From Cohnella caldifontis (GTDB taxonomy: Bacteria; Bacillota; Bacilli; Paenibacillales; Paenibacillaceae): a stretch of DNA of 64,000 nucleotides. Position 1 is the first letter of the stretch. Each line of letters starts with the position of its first letter. The position numbers and the translations under genes are program-made. Shown piece by piece: positions 43,568 through 53,600 of this stretch. The notes beneath the pieces were generated by a model, which was not told where the DNA came from, ran no database searches, and was given only the letters and a program-made list of their open reading frames with translations. The DNA is taken from positions 62,001 through 126,000 of the forward strand of contig NZ_JAQZSJ010000014.1 of the NCBI RefSeq assembly GCF_029360585.1, given 5' to 3'.

Positions 43568-44752
43568 TTAAGGATGAAATGCCCGCCTGATTTCCCTGAC
43601 CGCGTCGATGAAGGATACGATTTCCGATTCCGCGTTGAAATATCCGGGACTGGCCCTTACCGCGCCCGTCTCCGTCGTCCCCGCCGTCTCATGGCCAAGC
43701 GGCGTGCAGTGGAATCCGGAACGCACGGCGATTTGGAATTGCTGGTCCAAAATAAACGCCGTCTCCGACGGATCGACGCCTTCGACGGTGAAGGATACGA
43801 CCGCCGTCCGTTCCTCTCCCGGTGCCGGTCCCAGTACCGAAACGCCCGGAATTTCCGATAGTCCCGACACGAGAAGGTCGGTCAACTTTCGTTCCTTGCG
43901 CGCGATGGCCTCCACCGTTTCTTTCCGCACGAAATCGACGCCCGCGGTCAATCCGGCAATTCCCGGCGTATTCGGCGTTCCCGCCTCGTAGCGGTCGGGT
44001 CTGGCGGTCGGTTGATCCGGCGATTCGGACCGGCTTCCCGTTCCGCCGTACATGAGCGGCTCTAGATCGATCCCGGGATGGATATACAGGCCGCCCGTTC
44101 CTTGCGGACCCATCAAACCTTTATGGCCCGGAAACGCGAGCAGGTCGATGCCCATGGCTTCAACATCGATCGGCAGCGCTCCGGCCGTCTGGGCGGCATC
44201 CACCAGGAACTTCACGCCGCGGCGGCGCGCCAGAGCGCCCAGGTCCGAAATCGGCGCAATGGAGCCCAGCAAGTTCGAACCGTGCGAAACGGCAAGCAGC
44301 TTCGTCTTCGGCGTAATGGCCGCTTCCACGCGATCCGGGTCGAGCTTCCCCGCGGCATCCGTCGCGACATAGGTCACCTCGATGCCTCTCGTCCTCTTCA
44401 ACGCCTCAAGCGGCCTGCGGATCGAGTTGTGCTCCAGCGTCGTGCTGACCACGTGATCTCCCGGTTGCAACAAGCCCTGGATCGCCATATTGAGCGCATG
44501 CGTGGCATTCATCGTGAAGGCGATATCGTTCGGATTGGCGATATGGAAGAGCTTGGCCAACGATTTGCGCCCCTCGAAGAGCACCCGGCTGGCCCGAATC
44601 GCCATGGCGTGGCTCCCCCTGCCGGGATTGGCGGAAGCCTCTTTCAAGCAAGCCTCCATCGCGGCCCACACTTCCGGCGGCTTCGGCCAGGAAGTCGCCG
44701 CATTATCCAGGTAAATCAAGGTTGGGTTCGGTTCTTTCATTTCCTTCGTCAC
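43568..44752 (-). CDS. class V aminotransferase, cysteine desulfurase-like
   Basis: A 394-residue PLP enzyme. IYLDNAATSWPKPPEV is the N-terminal signature, Lys in LLAFPGHKGLMGPQG should bind PLP, and SGFHCTPLGHETAGTTETG near the C-terminus contains a catalytic-type cysteine. It resembles SufS/IscS-type desulfurases of the group that accompany DUF3343 proteins. Role: sulfur (or selenium) mobilisation from cysteine. It is monocistronic in appearance, 55 bp upstream of DUF4446 on the same strand. Confidence 0.88.
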   Translation of the reverse strand: MTKEMKEPNPTLIYLDNAATSWPKPPEVWAAMEACLKEASANPGRGSHAMAIRASRVLFEGRKSLAKLFHIANPNDIAFTMNATHALNMAIQGLLQPGDHVVSTTLEHNSIRRPLEALKRTRGIEVTYVATDAAGKLDPDRVEAAITPKTKLLAVSHGSNLLGSIAPISDLGALARRRGVKFLVDAAQTAGALPIDVEAMGIDLLAFPGHKGLMGPQGTGGLYIHPGIDLEPLMYGGTGSRSESPDQPTARPDRYEAGTPNTPGIAGLTAGVDFVRKETVEAIARKERKLTDLLVSGLSEIPGVSVLGPAPGEERTAVVSFTVEGVDPSETAFILDQQFQIAVRSGFHCTPLGHETAGTTETGAVRASPGYFNAESEIVSFIDAVREIRRAFHP

Positions 44753-44844
44753 CGTCCAGACGCAAGGATAGCATACCTTAGTTTAATCCTTCACCGGAAA
44801 GATTACAACTTGGGTATGCTATCCCTCAGCGAGCTATGCACCGC

Positions 44845-45693
44845 TTACGCCAAAGCTTTGAGCAACTCCAGCAGCCTCTCCAAATCTCCTCTATTGAAAT
44901 AGGAAAGTTCGATGCGGCCTTTGTCTTTGTTCGGTTTGATTTTTACCGTTGTCTGGAACTTCTCGCGCAGCGAACGCTCGATTTCCTCGAGGAATGGATC
45001 GCGTTTTTTGGTTTTGCCTTTCGCTTTCGGTTTTCCCTTCGGCTCCAGATTCTGTATCGCCTGCTCCAGCTCCCGGACGCTCCACTCGTTCGCCAGCGTC
45101 TGCTTCGCCAGCTCCTTCCGCTTCGCGTCCTCTTTGATGCCGGCCAGCGCCCGGGCATGTCCCATCGACAATGTTCCACGTGAAACATGATCTTTGATTT
45201 CGTCCGGAAGCGCCAGCAGCCGAAGGAAATTCGCGATGTGCGAACGCGACTTGCCGACCTTCAAGGACAGCTCTTCCTGCGTCAACGTGAATTGGGTCAT
45301 GATCGCTTGATAAGCGATTGCTACCTCGATGGCGTTCAAGTCTTCCCGCTGTACGTTCTCGATCAGCGCGATCTCCATCACTTGCTGATCGGTATAGGCC
45401 CGAACGACCGCCGGGATCGTCGCGTTGCCGAGCAGCTGCGATGCGCGGAACCTGCGCTCGCCCGCGATGATCTCATATCCTTTCAGCGCTTGCCGGACGA
45501 CGATCGGCTGAATGACCCCATGCTCGCGGATCGATTCCGCCAACTCTTTGATCGCTTCTTCATCGAACGTTTTGCGCGGTTGATAGGGATTCGCGCGCAG
45601 CTGCGACAAAGGGATTTCGACGATTTTATCGTCTTCCTTGATCGACAGCGAAGTAATCAGGGCGTCCAGCCCTTTACCTAGCCGCTTGCTCAT
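44845..45693 (-). CDS. parB: chromosome partitioning protein ParB (Spo0J)
   Basis: A 282-residue ParB. The N-terminal CTPase/ParB box contains NPYQPRKTFDEEAIKELAESI and AGERRFRA, the central helix-turn-helix contains TQEELSLKVGKSRSHIANFLRL, and the C-terminal dimerisation segment is basic then leucine-rich. It loads at parS, spreads, and recruits SMC. A parS site lies inside the gene. It overlaps soj by 20 bp when the TTG start of soj is used for the upstream gene's frame. Confidence 0.97.
   Translation of the reverse strand: MSKRLGKGLDALITSLSIKEDDKIVEIPLSQLRANPYQPRKTFDEEAIKELAESIREHGVIQPIVVRQALKGYEIIAGERRFRASQLLGNATIPAVVRAYTDQQVMEIALIENVQREDLNAIEVAIAYQAIMTQFTLTQEELSLKVGKSRSHIANFLRLLALPDEIKDHVSRGTLSMGHARALAGIKEDAKRKELAKQTLANEWSVRELEQAIQNLEPKGKPKAKGKTKKRDPFLEEIERSLREKFQTTVKIKPNKDKGRIELSYFNRGDLERLLELLKALA
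45172..45187. other. parS site 1 (inside parB)
   Basis: TGTTCCACGTGAAACA is an exact match to the B. subtilis parS consensus TGTTNCACGTGAAACA. One B. subtilis parS likewise lies inside spo0J. Confidence 0.93.
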
Positions 45694-46447
45694 ACGTGAT
45701 CACTTCCTTCGCCAGTTCGAGATAGACTTCGGCGCCTTTGGACTTCGGATCGTACGTGACAATGGACTGGCCGTGCGAAGGAGCTTCGCTTAGGCGGACG
45801 TTCCGCGGGATGATCGTTTGGTATACCTTCTGCTGAAAATATTTCTTCACTTCTTCGATGACCTGGATGCCGAGATTGGTTCGGGCGTCGAACATCGTGA
45901 GCAGCACGCCCTCGATCTGCAGCGACGTATTCAAATGCTTCTGCACCAGGCGGATCGAATTGAGCAGTTGGCTCAATCCTTCAAGCGCGTAATATTCGCA
46001 TTGAATCGGGATCAGCACCGAATTGGCCGCCGTGAGCGAGTTGATCGTCAAAATGCCGAGCGACGGAGGGCAGTCGATCAGCACGTAGTCATAGTCGTTT
46101 TTGACCAACGCCAGCGCTTTTTTGAGCCGAACCTCGCGCGACATCGTCGGCACGAGTTCGATTTCCGCGCCCGCCAATTGAATGGTGGCCGGAATGATGT
46201 GCAAATCGGCGATCTTGGTTTCCGCAATCGCTTGCTTCGGATGGACCTCGTTGATGAGCACGTCATAGATGCAATAATTGACGTCCGCTTTGTTAATGCC
46301 GATGCCGCTCGTCGTGTTCCCTTGCGGGTCGATGTCGACGATCAGCACCCGCCGGCCCAGGGTGGCCAGACACGCGCCCAGATTCACGGCCGTCGTCGTC
46401 TTGCCCACGCCGCCCTTCTGATTGGCTATCGCAATGATTTTGGACAA
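45674..46447 (-). CDS. soj: chromosome partitioning ATPase ParA (Soj)
   Basis: A 257-residue ParA-type ATPase: deviant Walker A KGGVGKTT near residue 10 and DIDPQGNTTSGIG. It regulates DnaA and works with ParB/parS. The TTG at 46447 is chosen because GAGGTG lies six bases upstream and gives the standard MSKIIAIANQKGG start; the GTG three codons earlier is part of the ribosome site. It precedes parB in the standard soj-spo0J order. Confidence 0.96.
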   Translation of the reverse strand: MSKIIAIANQKGGVGKTTTAVNLGACLATLGRRVLIVDIDPQGNTTSGIGINKADVNYCIYDVLINEVHPKQAIAETKIADLHIIPATIQLAGAEIELVPTMSREVRLKKALALVKNDYDYVLIDCPPSLGILTINSLTAANSVLIPIQCEYYALEGLSQLLNSIRLVQKHLNTSLQIEGVLLTMFDARTNLGIQVIEEVKKYFQQKVYQTIIPRNVRLSEAPSHGQSIVTYDPKSKGAEVYLELAKEVITYEQAAR

Positions 46448-46543
46448 CCTGTTCACCTCAATGTATTACGATTGCCTGGCGGCAACCGGTGGTAGAAGCC
46501 GCGGCATGCGGCATCCGTACTTGTTTCGGGGGCTTGCTGCAAG

Positions 46544-47359
46544 TTATCTTTTCGGGATATGAATCACGATCTCGTAGTGATCCTCGTAATCTTTCTCGCT
46601 CGCTTTGATCGGAATGCCGGAGCCGGTGACCATATCGACCGATTGGCGGATCGTGTTGAGCGCAAGGCGGACGTCTTTGGAGAACGAGATCCGGCTCTTC
46701 TTCGCGGGTTTGGATACTTCCAAATAGAAGGCGACCCGGGTTTCCGTCTGCTTGACGTTCAATTCTTTCTCGATGATTTCGGCCAACAGTTTGTTCTGCA
46801 GTTCTTCGTTCGGCAAGGAAAGCAGCGCCCGCGCATGCCGCTCCGTGATTTTGCGCTCCAGCAGCGCGTTTTTCACTTCGTCGCCCAGCTGCAACAGCCG
46901 GATTTTGTTCGCGATGGTCGACTGGCTTTTACCCAAACGTTGAGCCAGGCTCTCCTGCGTCAAATCGTGGAGGTCGATCAGTTTCTGGTAAGCGATCGCT
47001 TCCTCCAAAGCGGTGAGCCCTTCCCGTTGCAGGTTTTCGATCAGCGCCATCGAAGCGGCTTGGGAATCGTTGATTTCCCGGACGATGGCGGGAATCGTCT
47101 CCATGCCGAGCTTCGTCACGGCGCGCCAGCGTCTCTCCCCCGCGATGATCTCGTATTTGCCGCCGCGCACGCGGACCACGATCGGCTGAATGACGCCGTG
47201 GGTCTTGATCGTCTGGCAAAGCTCGTCGATCCGTTCGTCATCGAACACCGTGCGGGGTTGATAGGGACTCGGCAGAACGTCCTTGACCGGTATTTGCTTG
47301 ACCTCTTCCTGACCGCTTCGATCAGACAAGCCTAACAAACGAGAGAACGATTCTTTCAT
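46544..47359 (-). CDS. noc: nucleoid occlusion protein Noc
   Basis: A 271-residue ParB paralogue: N-terminus [19 protein letters not shown] (Noc-type amphipathic membrane helix), ParB box [15 protein letters not shown] and AGERRWRA, and a helix-turn-helix with [20 protein letters not shown]. Noc binds its own DNA sites and keeps the division ring off the nucleoid. Its place between soj and rsmG is the standard one and separates it from ParB proper. The ATG is chosen to give the conserved N-terminus. Confidence 0.95.
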   Translation of the reverse strand: MKESFSRLLGLSDRSGQEEVKQIPVKDVLPSPYQPRTVFDDERIDELCQTIKTHGVIQPIVVRVRGGKYEIIAGERRWRAVTKLGMETIPAIVREINDSQAASMALIENLQREGLTALEEAIAYQKLIDLHDLTQESLAQRLGKSQSTIANKIRLLQLGDEVKNALLERKITERHARALLSLPNEELQNKLLAEIIEKELNVKQTETRVAFYLEVSKPAKKSRISFSKDVRLALNTIRQSVDMVTGSGIPIKASEKDYEDHYEIVIHIPKR

Positions 47360-47790
47360 CTGTCTTGGATCACCACATTCAATGATATAGATGCAAGCAA
47401 GCAACAACGACTTCGTCGATCATTGGAAACGGAGAATGTCGTTTTAACGGAGGCGATTCAGAAATGAGTAGGCGTGAAACTTATGGATTCTGAATCACGG
47501 ATAACGACCGGACCGTTCGCGGCAAGCCGGATTTCCGGCGACAAAAAGCGCCGCCCTTGCACGCCACCCGGCGTCTGTGCGGCACAACGACTCTTCACTC
47601 CGACACGAACACAGTCTTTGAAAACCGGTGTCCGTATACGCTTATGTAGCAATCTGCGAGCAAACGGGACTTTCTATTCGGAAGACCCTATGAACCGAGC
47701 TCGCAGGGCAGCTATGCCGCAATCTGCGAACCTTCCAAACCGGCTTCTCCTATTATACCTCAGAGACGGAGGATACGCTACGAATAAAAA

Positions 47791-47806
47791 TGTTCCACGT
47801 GGAACA
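47791..47806. other. parS site 2
   Basis: TGTTCCACGTGGAACA is a perfect 16-bp palindrome differing at one position from the parS consensus. Confidence 0.85.
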
Positions 47807-47828
47807 CGATTCGGGCCGGGCCGAAAAA

Positions 47829-47844
47829 TGTTTCACGTGGAACA
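47829..47844. other. parS site 3
   Basis: TGTTTCACGTGGAACA lies 22 bp after parS site 2 and is, on the reverse strand, an exact match to TGTTNCACGTGAAACA. Confidence 0.9.
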
Positions 47845-47868
47845 TAGCGCGTTAAGAGGTTTATAGGT

Positions 47869-48618
47869 TTAAGATTTTCCCGCGCCGCCTGCCAATAAAG
47901 GCTGCTTGATCGGCAAACCCGATTTGCGGGGATACGCTTTGGGCGTCGGCCCCTTCTTTCCGATGACGACCAGATGGCGTGCGGAACCTTCATTCGGTAA
48001 TGTAAGCGACAGCGTATCGCGCAATTCGCCGTTCAGCAGCTTCAGGCTGTGAAAGCTTTCGTCCAGTTCTTCGCGAACGTCCGATCCTTTCATGGCGATG
48101 AACAGGCCGTTCGGTTTCACGAAAGGCAGGCACAATTCGTTAAGCGCCGCGAGGCGGGCAACCGCACGCGCGGTAGCCGCGTCATAGCGGTCACGGTGCG
48201 CCGGCAGCCGCCCCAGTTCCTCCGCTCGCCCATGAAGGCAGGTGACGTCGACGAGCCCAAGCTCGGAGACGACCTCTTCGAGAAAACGGATGCGCTTCGC
48301 GAGCGCGTCAACGATCGTGATCTTCAAATGCGGATACACGATCTTTAATGGAAGAGACGGGAATCCGGCGCCCGATCCGATGTCCGCGATGGAGGAAATC
48401 CGACTGAAATCGGCCGCCTTCGCGAGCGTCAACGAATCGTAAAAATGCTTCTCGTATACCGCCGGCCGATCGGTAATGCCCGTTAAATTCATTTTCTCGT
48501 TCCATTCCACGAGCAGCCGGTAATAGGCTTCGAATTGGCCGGTCATTCTCTCCGGGTCGTTCATCGTGACGCCGATGGCGGATAATCGTTCCGCGAACAG
48601 CAACTGAATGTCGTCCAT
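47869..48618 (-). CDS. rsmG: 16S rRNA 7-methylguanosine methyltransferase RsmG (GidB)
   Basis: A 249-residue methyltransferase for G527 of 16S rRNA. The SAM-binding loop ADIGSGAGFPSLPLKI and EWNEKMNLTGIT near residue 40 are RsmG signatures. The ATG overlaps the mnmG stop, in the standard mnmE-mnmG-rsmG order. Confidence 0.97.
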   Translation of the reverse strand: MDDIQLLFAERLSAIGVTMNDPERMTGQFEAYYRLLVEWNEKMNLTGITDRPAVYEKHFYDSLTLAKAADFSRISSIADIGSGAGFPSLPLKIVYPHLKITIVDALAKRIRFLEEVVSELGLVDVTCLHGRAEELGRLPAHRDRYDAATARAVARLAALNELCLPFVKPNGLFIAMKGSDVREELDESFHSLKLLNGELRDTLSLTLPNEGSARHLVVIGKKGPTPKAYPRKSGLPIKQPLLAGGAGKS

Positions 48619-50513
48619 TACGCCTGCGCCGCCGTAACCCGGTTATAATGCTCCAGATGCACCAACAAAATGGACAAATCCGACGGCGTGACACCGGAAA
48701 TCCGCGAGGCCTGGCCGAGCGACAACGGACGCACCTTGGACAGCTTCTGCTTGGCTTCGGTCGCCAAACCGTGGATCTTGTCGTAATCGATGTTCTCGGG
48801 GATCCTTTTTCTTTCCATTTTTCCGAGCCGTTCGACCTGCTGCAGCTGCTTCTCGATATAACCGGCGTATTTGATCTGGATTTCGACCTGTTCTTTCATC
48901 TCTTCCGTCAGTTCGACGGAAGAAGGGGACAGCGACTCCAGCATTTCATAGGTCACTTCCGGTCGGCGCAACAGATTGAGGCCGTCCACCGCGTTTTGCA
49001 GCGGAGCCGATCCGCAAGCCGCCAACATCGCTTGGACCTGTTCATCCGGCCGGAACTTCGTTTCCTTGAGCCGCTCGATCTCCGCTTCCACCCGCTGCTT
49101 CTTGTCCAGGAACTTGCGGTACCTCTCCTCGGCAATCAAACCGATTTCGTATCCGAGCGGCGTCAGCCGCAGATCCGCGTTGTCATGGCGGAGCAGCAGT
49201 CGGTATTCGGCGCGGGAGGTGAGCAGGCGGTACGGCTCGTTGGTTCCCTTCGTCACCAGGTCGTCGATCATGACTCCGATATAGCCTTGGGAGCGGTCGA
49301 TGATCACCGGGCTTTCGCCCTTCACTTTGCGCGCGGCGTTAATGCCGGCCATGATGCCCTGACCCGCTGCCTCTTCATACCCGGACGTACCGTTGATTTG
49401 TCCCGCGGTGAACAGGTTTTGCACCAATTTCGTCTCCAAGGAAGGCCAGAGCTGCGTCGGTACGACCGCGTCGTATTCGATCGCGTAGCCGGTGCGCATC
49501 ATCTCCACCTTCTCGAGCCCGGGGATCGACCGCAAAATGCGCAGCTGGACGTCTTCCGGCATGCTCGTGGAGAGCCCTTGCACGTAATATTCCTTCGTAT
49601 AACGTCCTTCCGGCTCGAGGAAAATCTGATGTTTCGGCTTGTCGGTGAAACGGACGATTTTGTCCTCGATCGAAGGACAATAACGAGGGCCGGTTCCTTC
49701 GATGGCGCCGGAAAACATGGGAGCACGATGCAAGTTGTCGTTAATGATTTTGTGCGTTTCCTCGGACGTATAAGTCAGCCAGCAGGGCAATTGGTTTTCC
49801 GCATGCTCCATATACTCGGTTTCGTAAGAGAAGTATTTCGGTTTCTCGTCCCCGGGCTGGATTTCCGTCTTGTCGAAATCAATGGAATCCTTGTGCACGC
49901 GCGGCGGCGTTCCGGTCTTGAAACGGGCCAGCTGGAATCCGAGCTGACGCAGGTTTTCGGAGAGCTTCACCGACGGCTGCTGGTTATTCGGTCCGCTCTC
50001 GTACATCAGCTCGCCCATGATGACTTTCCCGCGCAAATACGTGCCCGTCGTCAGCACGACGGCTTTGGCTCCGTACTCCGCTCCCGTTTTCGTTACGACG
50101 CCGCGGACGACGCCGTCTTCCACCAACAGTTCCTCCGCCATCCCCTGGCGCAGCGTCAGCCGCTCCTGCTTCTCGATCGTTTCCTTCATCGTATGCTGAT
50201 ACAGGAATTTGTCGGCCTGCGCGCGCAGCGCGTGAACGGCCGGCCCCTTGCCCGTGTTCAGCATCCTCATTTGAATGAACGTTTTGTCGATGTTGCGTCC
50301 CATTTCCCCGCCGAGCGCGTCGATCTCCCGAACGACGTGTCCTTTGGCAGGCCCGCCGACGGATGGATTGCAGGGCATAAACGCCACCATGTCCAGGTTG
50401 ATCGTCAGCAGCAGCGTCTCGCAGCCCATCCGGGCCGACGCCAATGCGGCTTCCACGCCGGCATGGCCGGCCCCGATGACGATGACGTCGTAATCTCCGG
50501 CTTTGTATCCCAT
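48618..50513 (-). CDS. mnmG: tRNA uridine 5-carboxymethylaminomethyl modification enzyme MnmG (GidA)
   Basis: A 631-residue FAD enzyme with the dinucleotide-binding loop [19 protein letters not shown] at the N-terminus, [22 protein letters not shown] in the first insertion, and [16 protein letters not shown] toward the C-terminal third. With MnmE it modifies wobble U34 of tRNAs. It ends inside the rsmG start and begins 20 bp after mnmE. Confidence 0.98.
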   Translation of the reverse strand: MGYKAGDYDVIVIGAGHAGVEAALASARMGCETLLLTINLDMVAFMPCNPSVGGPAKGHVVREIDALGGEMGRNIDKTFIQMRMLNTGKGPAVHALRAQADKFLYQHTMKETIEKQERLTLRQGMAEELLVEDGVVRGVVTKTGAEYGAKAVVLTTGTYLRGKVIMGELMYESGPNNQQPSVKLSENLRQLGFQLARFKTGTPPRVHKDSIDFDKTEIQPGDEKPKYFSYETEYMEHAENQLPCWLTYTSEETHKIINDNLHRAPMFSGAIEGTGPRYCPSIEDKIVRFTDKPKHQIFLEPEGRYTKEYYVQGLSTSMPEDVQLRILRSIPGLEKVEMMRTGYAIEYDAVVPTQLWPSLETKLVQNLFTAGQINGTSGYEEAAGQGIMAGINAARKVKGESPVIIDRSQGYIGVMIDDLVTKGTNEPYRLLTSRAEYRLLLRHDNADLRLTPLGYEIGLIAEERYRKFLDKKQRVEAEIERLKETKFRPDEQVQAMLAACGSAPLQNAVDGLNLLRRPEVTYEMLESLSPSSVELTEEMKEQVEIQIKYAGYIEKQLQQVERLGKMERKRIPENIDYDKIHGLATEAKQKLSKVRPLSLGQASRISGVTPSDLSILLVHLEHYNRVTAAQA

Positions 50514-50533
50514 GGGTACCCCTCCTCGTGAAT

Positions 50534-51916
50534 TTATTTGCCCAAACAGAACTTCGAAAAAATCTCGTCCAGCAAAGACTCGCTGGCCGTATCTCCCATA
50601 ATTTCGCCGAGCGCTTCCCAGGAGGCGCTGATGTCGATCTGGATCAGATCGATCGGTACGCCTTCTTCCGATGCCCGTATCGCATCCTCTAAAGAAGACT
50701 TCGCCCGGTATAAAGCGGCCGCGTGCCGCGCGTTGCTGACGTACGTCAAATCCGCCGCCTCGATCGAACCGCGGAAGAACAGCCGGGACACCGCTTCCTC
50801 CAACCGGTCGAGACCAATGCCTTCTTTCACGGACATCCGCACGATCCGGTCGCTTCCGTAGTCCTTTTCGATCTCCTCGATCTGGAGGCGTCCCGGCAAA
50901 TCCATTTTATTGACGAGCACGAGCGACGCCCGATCCTTCAGCTCCGAAAGCAGCTTCCGTTCGTCTTCGTGCAGCTCCTCGTTCCAATTGACGACGAGCA
51001 GGATCAAATCCGCTTCGTTCAGCGCGCTTCTCGACCGCTCCACGCCGATTCGCTCGACGACGTCGCTCGTTTCGCGGATTCCCGCGGTATCGAGCAGCCG
51101 CAGCGGAATCCCGCCGAGCGACACCGTCTCTTCCACGATATCGCGCGTCGTGCCCGGAATATCCGTGACGATGGCCTTATTCTCATGCGCCAGCGCGTTG
51201 AGCAGCGAAGACTTGCCGGCATTCGGCCGGCCGACGATCGCCGTCACGATGCCTTCACGCAGTATTTTCCCTTCGTCTGCCGTTTTTAGCAAGGCGTTCA
51301 CATCGTTCAGGACGGCACCGCACGTTTCGCGGATTTCGGCGGCCGACATCTCCGGCGCGTCATGCTCGGGATAATCGATATTGACTTCGACGTGCGCAAG
51401 CAATTCGAGCAGCCGGGATCGCAACGGAACGATCTTTCGGGACAACGCCCCTTCGGACTGCTTTCTCGCGACTTGGAACGCCCGCTCCGATTTCGAGCGG
51501 ATCAAGTCGATCACGGCTTCGGCCTGCGACAAGTCGATCCGTCCGTTCAGGAACGCCCGCTTCGTGAATTCGCCCGGTTCGGCCAACCGCGCGCCTTTCC
51601 TCAAAATCAGCTCCAGCACCGATTGGACGGCGATCATGCCGCCATGCGTGCTGACTTCCACTACGTCTTCCGCCGTAAATGAACGCGGCCCTTTCATCAC
51701 GGTCACCAGCACTTCATCCAGCACCCGGTCCTTCTCCGGGTCGCGGATCCAGCCGTAATGTACCGTGTGCGACGCCGCCTCGCGCAAATCCGTCTTCGAA
51801 CGGAAAATGTCGGCTACCGTATCGACCGCTGCGGGACCGCTGACGCGCACGACCGCGATGCTTCCCTCTCCCAGGGCGGTCGCGACCGCCGCGATCGTAT
51901 CTTCAGAAATGCCCAT
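50534..51916 (-). CDS. mnmE: tRNA modification GTPase MnmE (TrmE/ThdF)
   Basis: A 460-residue GTPase. The N-terminal tetrahydrofolate-binding domain starts [25 protein letters not shown]; the G domain carries P-loop [21 protein letters not shown] and NKMD motifs; the C-terminus ends CLGK, the catalytic CxGK tail. The ATG at 51916 is preferred; a TTG eight codons earlier has a poorer context. It partners MnmG, its downstream neighbour. Confidence 0.97.
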   Translation of the reverse strand: MGISEDTIAAVATALGEGSIAVVRVSGPAAVDTVADIFRSKTDLREAASHTVHYGWIRDPEKDRVLDEVLVTVMKGPRSFTAEDVVEVSTHGGMIAVQSVLELILRKGARLAEPGEFTKRAFLNGRIDLSQAEAVIDLIRSKSERAFQVARKQSEGALSRKIVPLRSRLLELLAHVEVNIDYPEHDAPEMSAAEIRETCGAVLNDVNALLKTADEGKILREGIVTAIVGRPNAGKSSLLNALAHENKAIVTDIPGTTRDIVEETVSLGGIPLRLLDTAGIRETSDVVERIGVERSRSALNEADLILLVVNWNEELHEDERKLLSELKDRASLVLVNKMDLPGRLQIEEIEKDYGSDRIVRMSVKEGIGLDRLEEAVSRLFFRGSIEAADLTYVSNARHAAALYRAKSSLEDAIRASEEGVPIDLIQIDISASWEALGEIMGDTASESLLDEIFSKFCLGK

Positions 51917-51936
51917 AACGTCAGCTGCCCTCCCAA

Positions 51937-51971
51937 GCAAAAACTCCCCATCATCTTAGAGAATGATGGGG
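51937..51971 (-). terminator. intrinsic terminator of the rpmH-rnpA-yidC-jag run
   Basis: On the minus strand CCCCATCAT (51963-51971) pairs with ATGATGGGG (51946-51954), followed by AGTTTTTGC, 30 bp after the jag stop. Confidence 0.82.
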
Positions 51972-52001
51972 ATTCCGTGATATGAAATGCCGTACGAATG
52001 C

Positions 52002-52619
52002 TTACTTCGCCGCGATGACGATCCGGCGGTTCGGTTCGTCTCCTTGGCTGAAGGTCTTCACGTTCGGATTCCCTTGCAGCCTCGAATGGATAATCTTTCT
52101 TTCCTGCGAAGTCATCGGTTCCAGGACGATCTCTTTCCCGGATCTGACGACTTTCGATGCCATGCGGTCGGCGAGCGCCTCCAGCGTCTGGCGGCGCCGC
52201 TCCCGAAACTGCTCGGCGTCAAGCACGATGCGAAGATGGCGGTCCGAATGGCGGTTGGCTACGATGTTGACGAGATATTGCAGGGAATCGAGGGTTTGCC
52301 CTCTGCGTCCGATGAGCAACCCGAGATCCGCGCCTTGCACGTTCAGCCGGATGCCGTCGACATCCTCTTCGCGCTCGACCGTTACGGATAAACCCATCGC
52401 CGCCGCCACTTCTTGAAGGAAAGCGGATGCTTCCTCCACGCCGTCCGGCAGCAACTCCAGCTCCACTCTCGCGTCCTTGGCTCCGATCAGACCGAACAAT
52501 CCTTTGCTCGGCTGCTCCAACACCGCAATCTTCACCCGGTCTTCGGCCACGCCCAGCTGGACGAGACCGTTACGTACCGCTTCCTCCACCGTTTTGCCTG
52601 ACGACTGCAGCTTTTTCAT
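52002..52619 (-). CDS. jag: RNA-binding protein Jag (KhpB/EloR)
   Basis: A 205-residue protein with a Jag-N domain (about 1-50, KKLQSSGKTVEEAV), a KH domain (about 75-140, with GLLIGRRGQTLDSLQYL) and an R3H domain (about 143-205, ERRRQTLEALADRMA ... MTSQERKIIH). In relatives it binds RNA with KhpA and influences elongation of the cell wall. The ATG overlaps the yidC stop by 4 bp. Confidence 0.96.
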   Translation of the reverse strand: MKKLQSSGKTVEEAVRNGLVQLGVAEDRVKIAVLEQPSKGLFGLIGAKDARVELELLPDGVEEASAFLQEVAAAMGLSVTVEREEDVDGIRLNVQGADLGLLIGRRGQTLDSLQYLVNIVANRHSDRHLRIVLDAEQFRERRRQTLEALADRMASKVVRSGKEIVLEPMTSQERKIIHSRLQGNPNVKTFSQGDEPNRRIVIAAK

Positions 52620-53515
52620 TTGGCATGGGCCCCCTTCTTGCCTTTCCCCTTGGCCTTGCCTCCCGCTTTTTTCGGATCCGGCTTTTCTTCGGGTTTAGAA
52701 GAACCACGCACGTACATGAAATAGTTCTGAACGATCGTGTACAGGTTGCTGAAAATCCAGTAAAGCGGCAACGCGACCGCGAAATTGATCGCCATGATGA
52801 AAATCAGCACCGGAAACACCATCATGAGTCCCTTCATCGGGCCCATGGCCTGCTGCTGGGCGGACATCATCTTCGATTGGACGAAGGTCGTGATCGCCGC
52901 GCAGAGAGGAATCAAATAGTAGTACCACTGGTGGCCGGCCGACCAGGCTTCGTGAGGCGAAAGCCCGAGCTTCAGCCCCAGGAACGAATGCTCGCGGATG
53001 GACGAGTTCATGTAGATCGAGTTGTACAAGGCGATGAAGATCGGCATCTGAATGATGAGCGGCAGACAGCCGGCCAGCGGATTGACTTGGTGCGTCTGGT
53101 ACAGCTTCATCATTTCTTCCTGCTGCTTGCGCGGATCGTCCTTGTACTTCTCCCGGATCTGCTTCATCTCCGGCTGCAGGGCCTGCATCGCCTTCGTGTT
53201 CTTATACTGCTTGATCATGAGCGGCAAAATGATCGTCCGGACGATGATCGTCAGCAGCAGAATGGCAACCCCGTACTCTCCGTTGAACCATTCCGCGAAC
53301 TTGTCCAACATCAAGGAAAACCAGTAGACCACGTTCTTGATCCACCAGGAATGGCTGTTCAGCATTTCTTCCGTCGTCGAGGTCTTCGTCGTCGGCGAAC
53401 AGCCGGATAGGATCGACATCAGCGCCACCGCGCCGACCGCGATCCACCATTTGCGATTTCGCAGCAAAACCGTTAACTCCTCTCTACGATCCCGTTGAAA
53501 AAACCTCATGGACAT
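52616..53515 (-). CDS. yidC: membrane protein insertase YidC/SpoIIIJ
   Basis: A 299-residue lipoprotein insertase. After a basic start and hydrophobic segment, the lipobox LSGC places the lipid on Cys39. Five membrane helices follow, with the conserved NPLAGCLPLIIQMPIFIALY region and basic cytoplasmic loop (KEKYKDDPRKQQEEMMKLY). The C-terminus is very Lys/Gly-rich. In B. subtilis SpoIIIJ is also needed for sporulation. It overlaps jag and lies 85 bp after rnpA; no yidD is present between them. Confidence 0.96.
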   Translation of the reverse strand: MSMRFFQRDRREELTVLLRNRKWWIAVGAVALMSILSGCSPTTKTSTTEEMLNSHSWWIKNVVYWFSLMLDKFAEWFNGEYGVAILLLTIIVRTIILPLMIKQYKNTKAMQALQPEMKQIREKYKDDPRKQQEEMMKLYQTHQVNPLAGCLPLIIQMPIFIALYNSIYMNSSIREHSFLGLKLGLSPHEAWSAGHQWYYYLIPLCAAITTFVQSKMMSAQQQAMGPMKGLMMVFPVLIFIMAINFAVALPLYWIFSNLYTIVQNYFMYVRGSSKPEEKPDPKKAGGKAKGKGKKGAHAK

Positions 53516-53600
53516 GCGGTCAAAACCGTTCCGTCATTCGTCTGAGTCTCATGTTCACTATACCATAAGAAGAAAGGCAAAATAAAGCGCGAGGCAACGC

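Larger units (their letters stand above)
47360..47868. other. noc-rsmG intergenic region with two parS sites
   Basis: No gene is supported in this 509-bp interval. It holds two parS sites near its right end and a direct repeat GCAATCTGCGA (about 47649 and 47718). It should contain the noc promoter. A 130-codon + strand frame crosses both parS sites and has no ribosome site. Confidence 0.7.

Noticed and set aside
47474-47866. A 130-codon + strand frame between noc and rsmG
   Set aside because: It crosses both parS sites, has no ribosome site and shows no family pattern.
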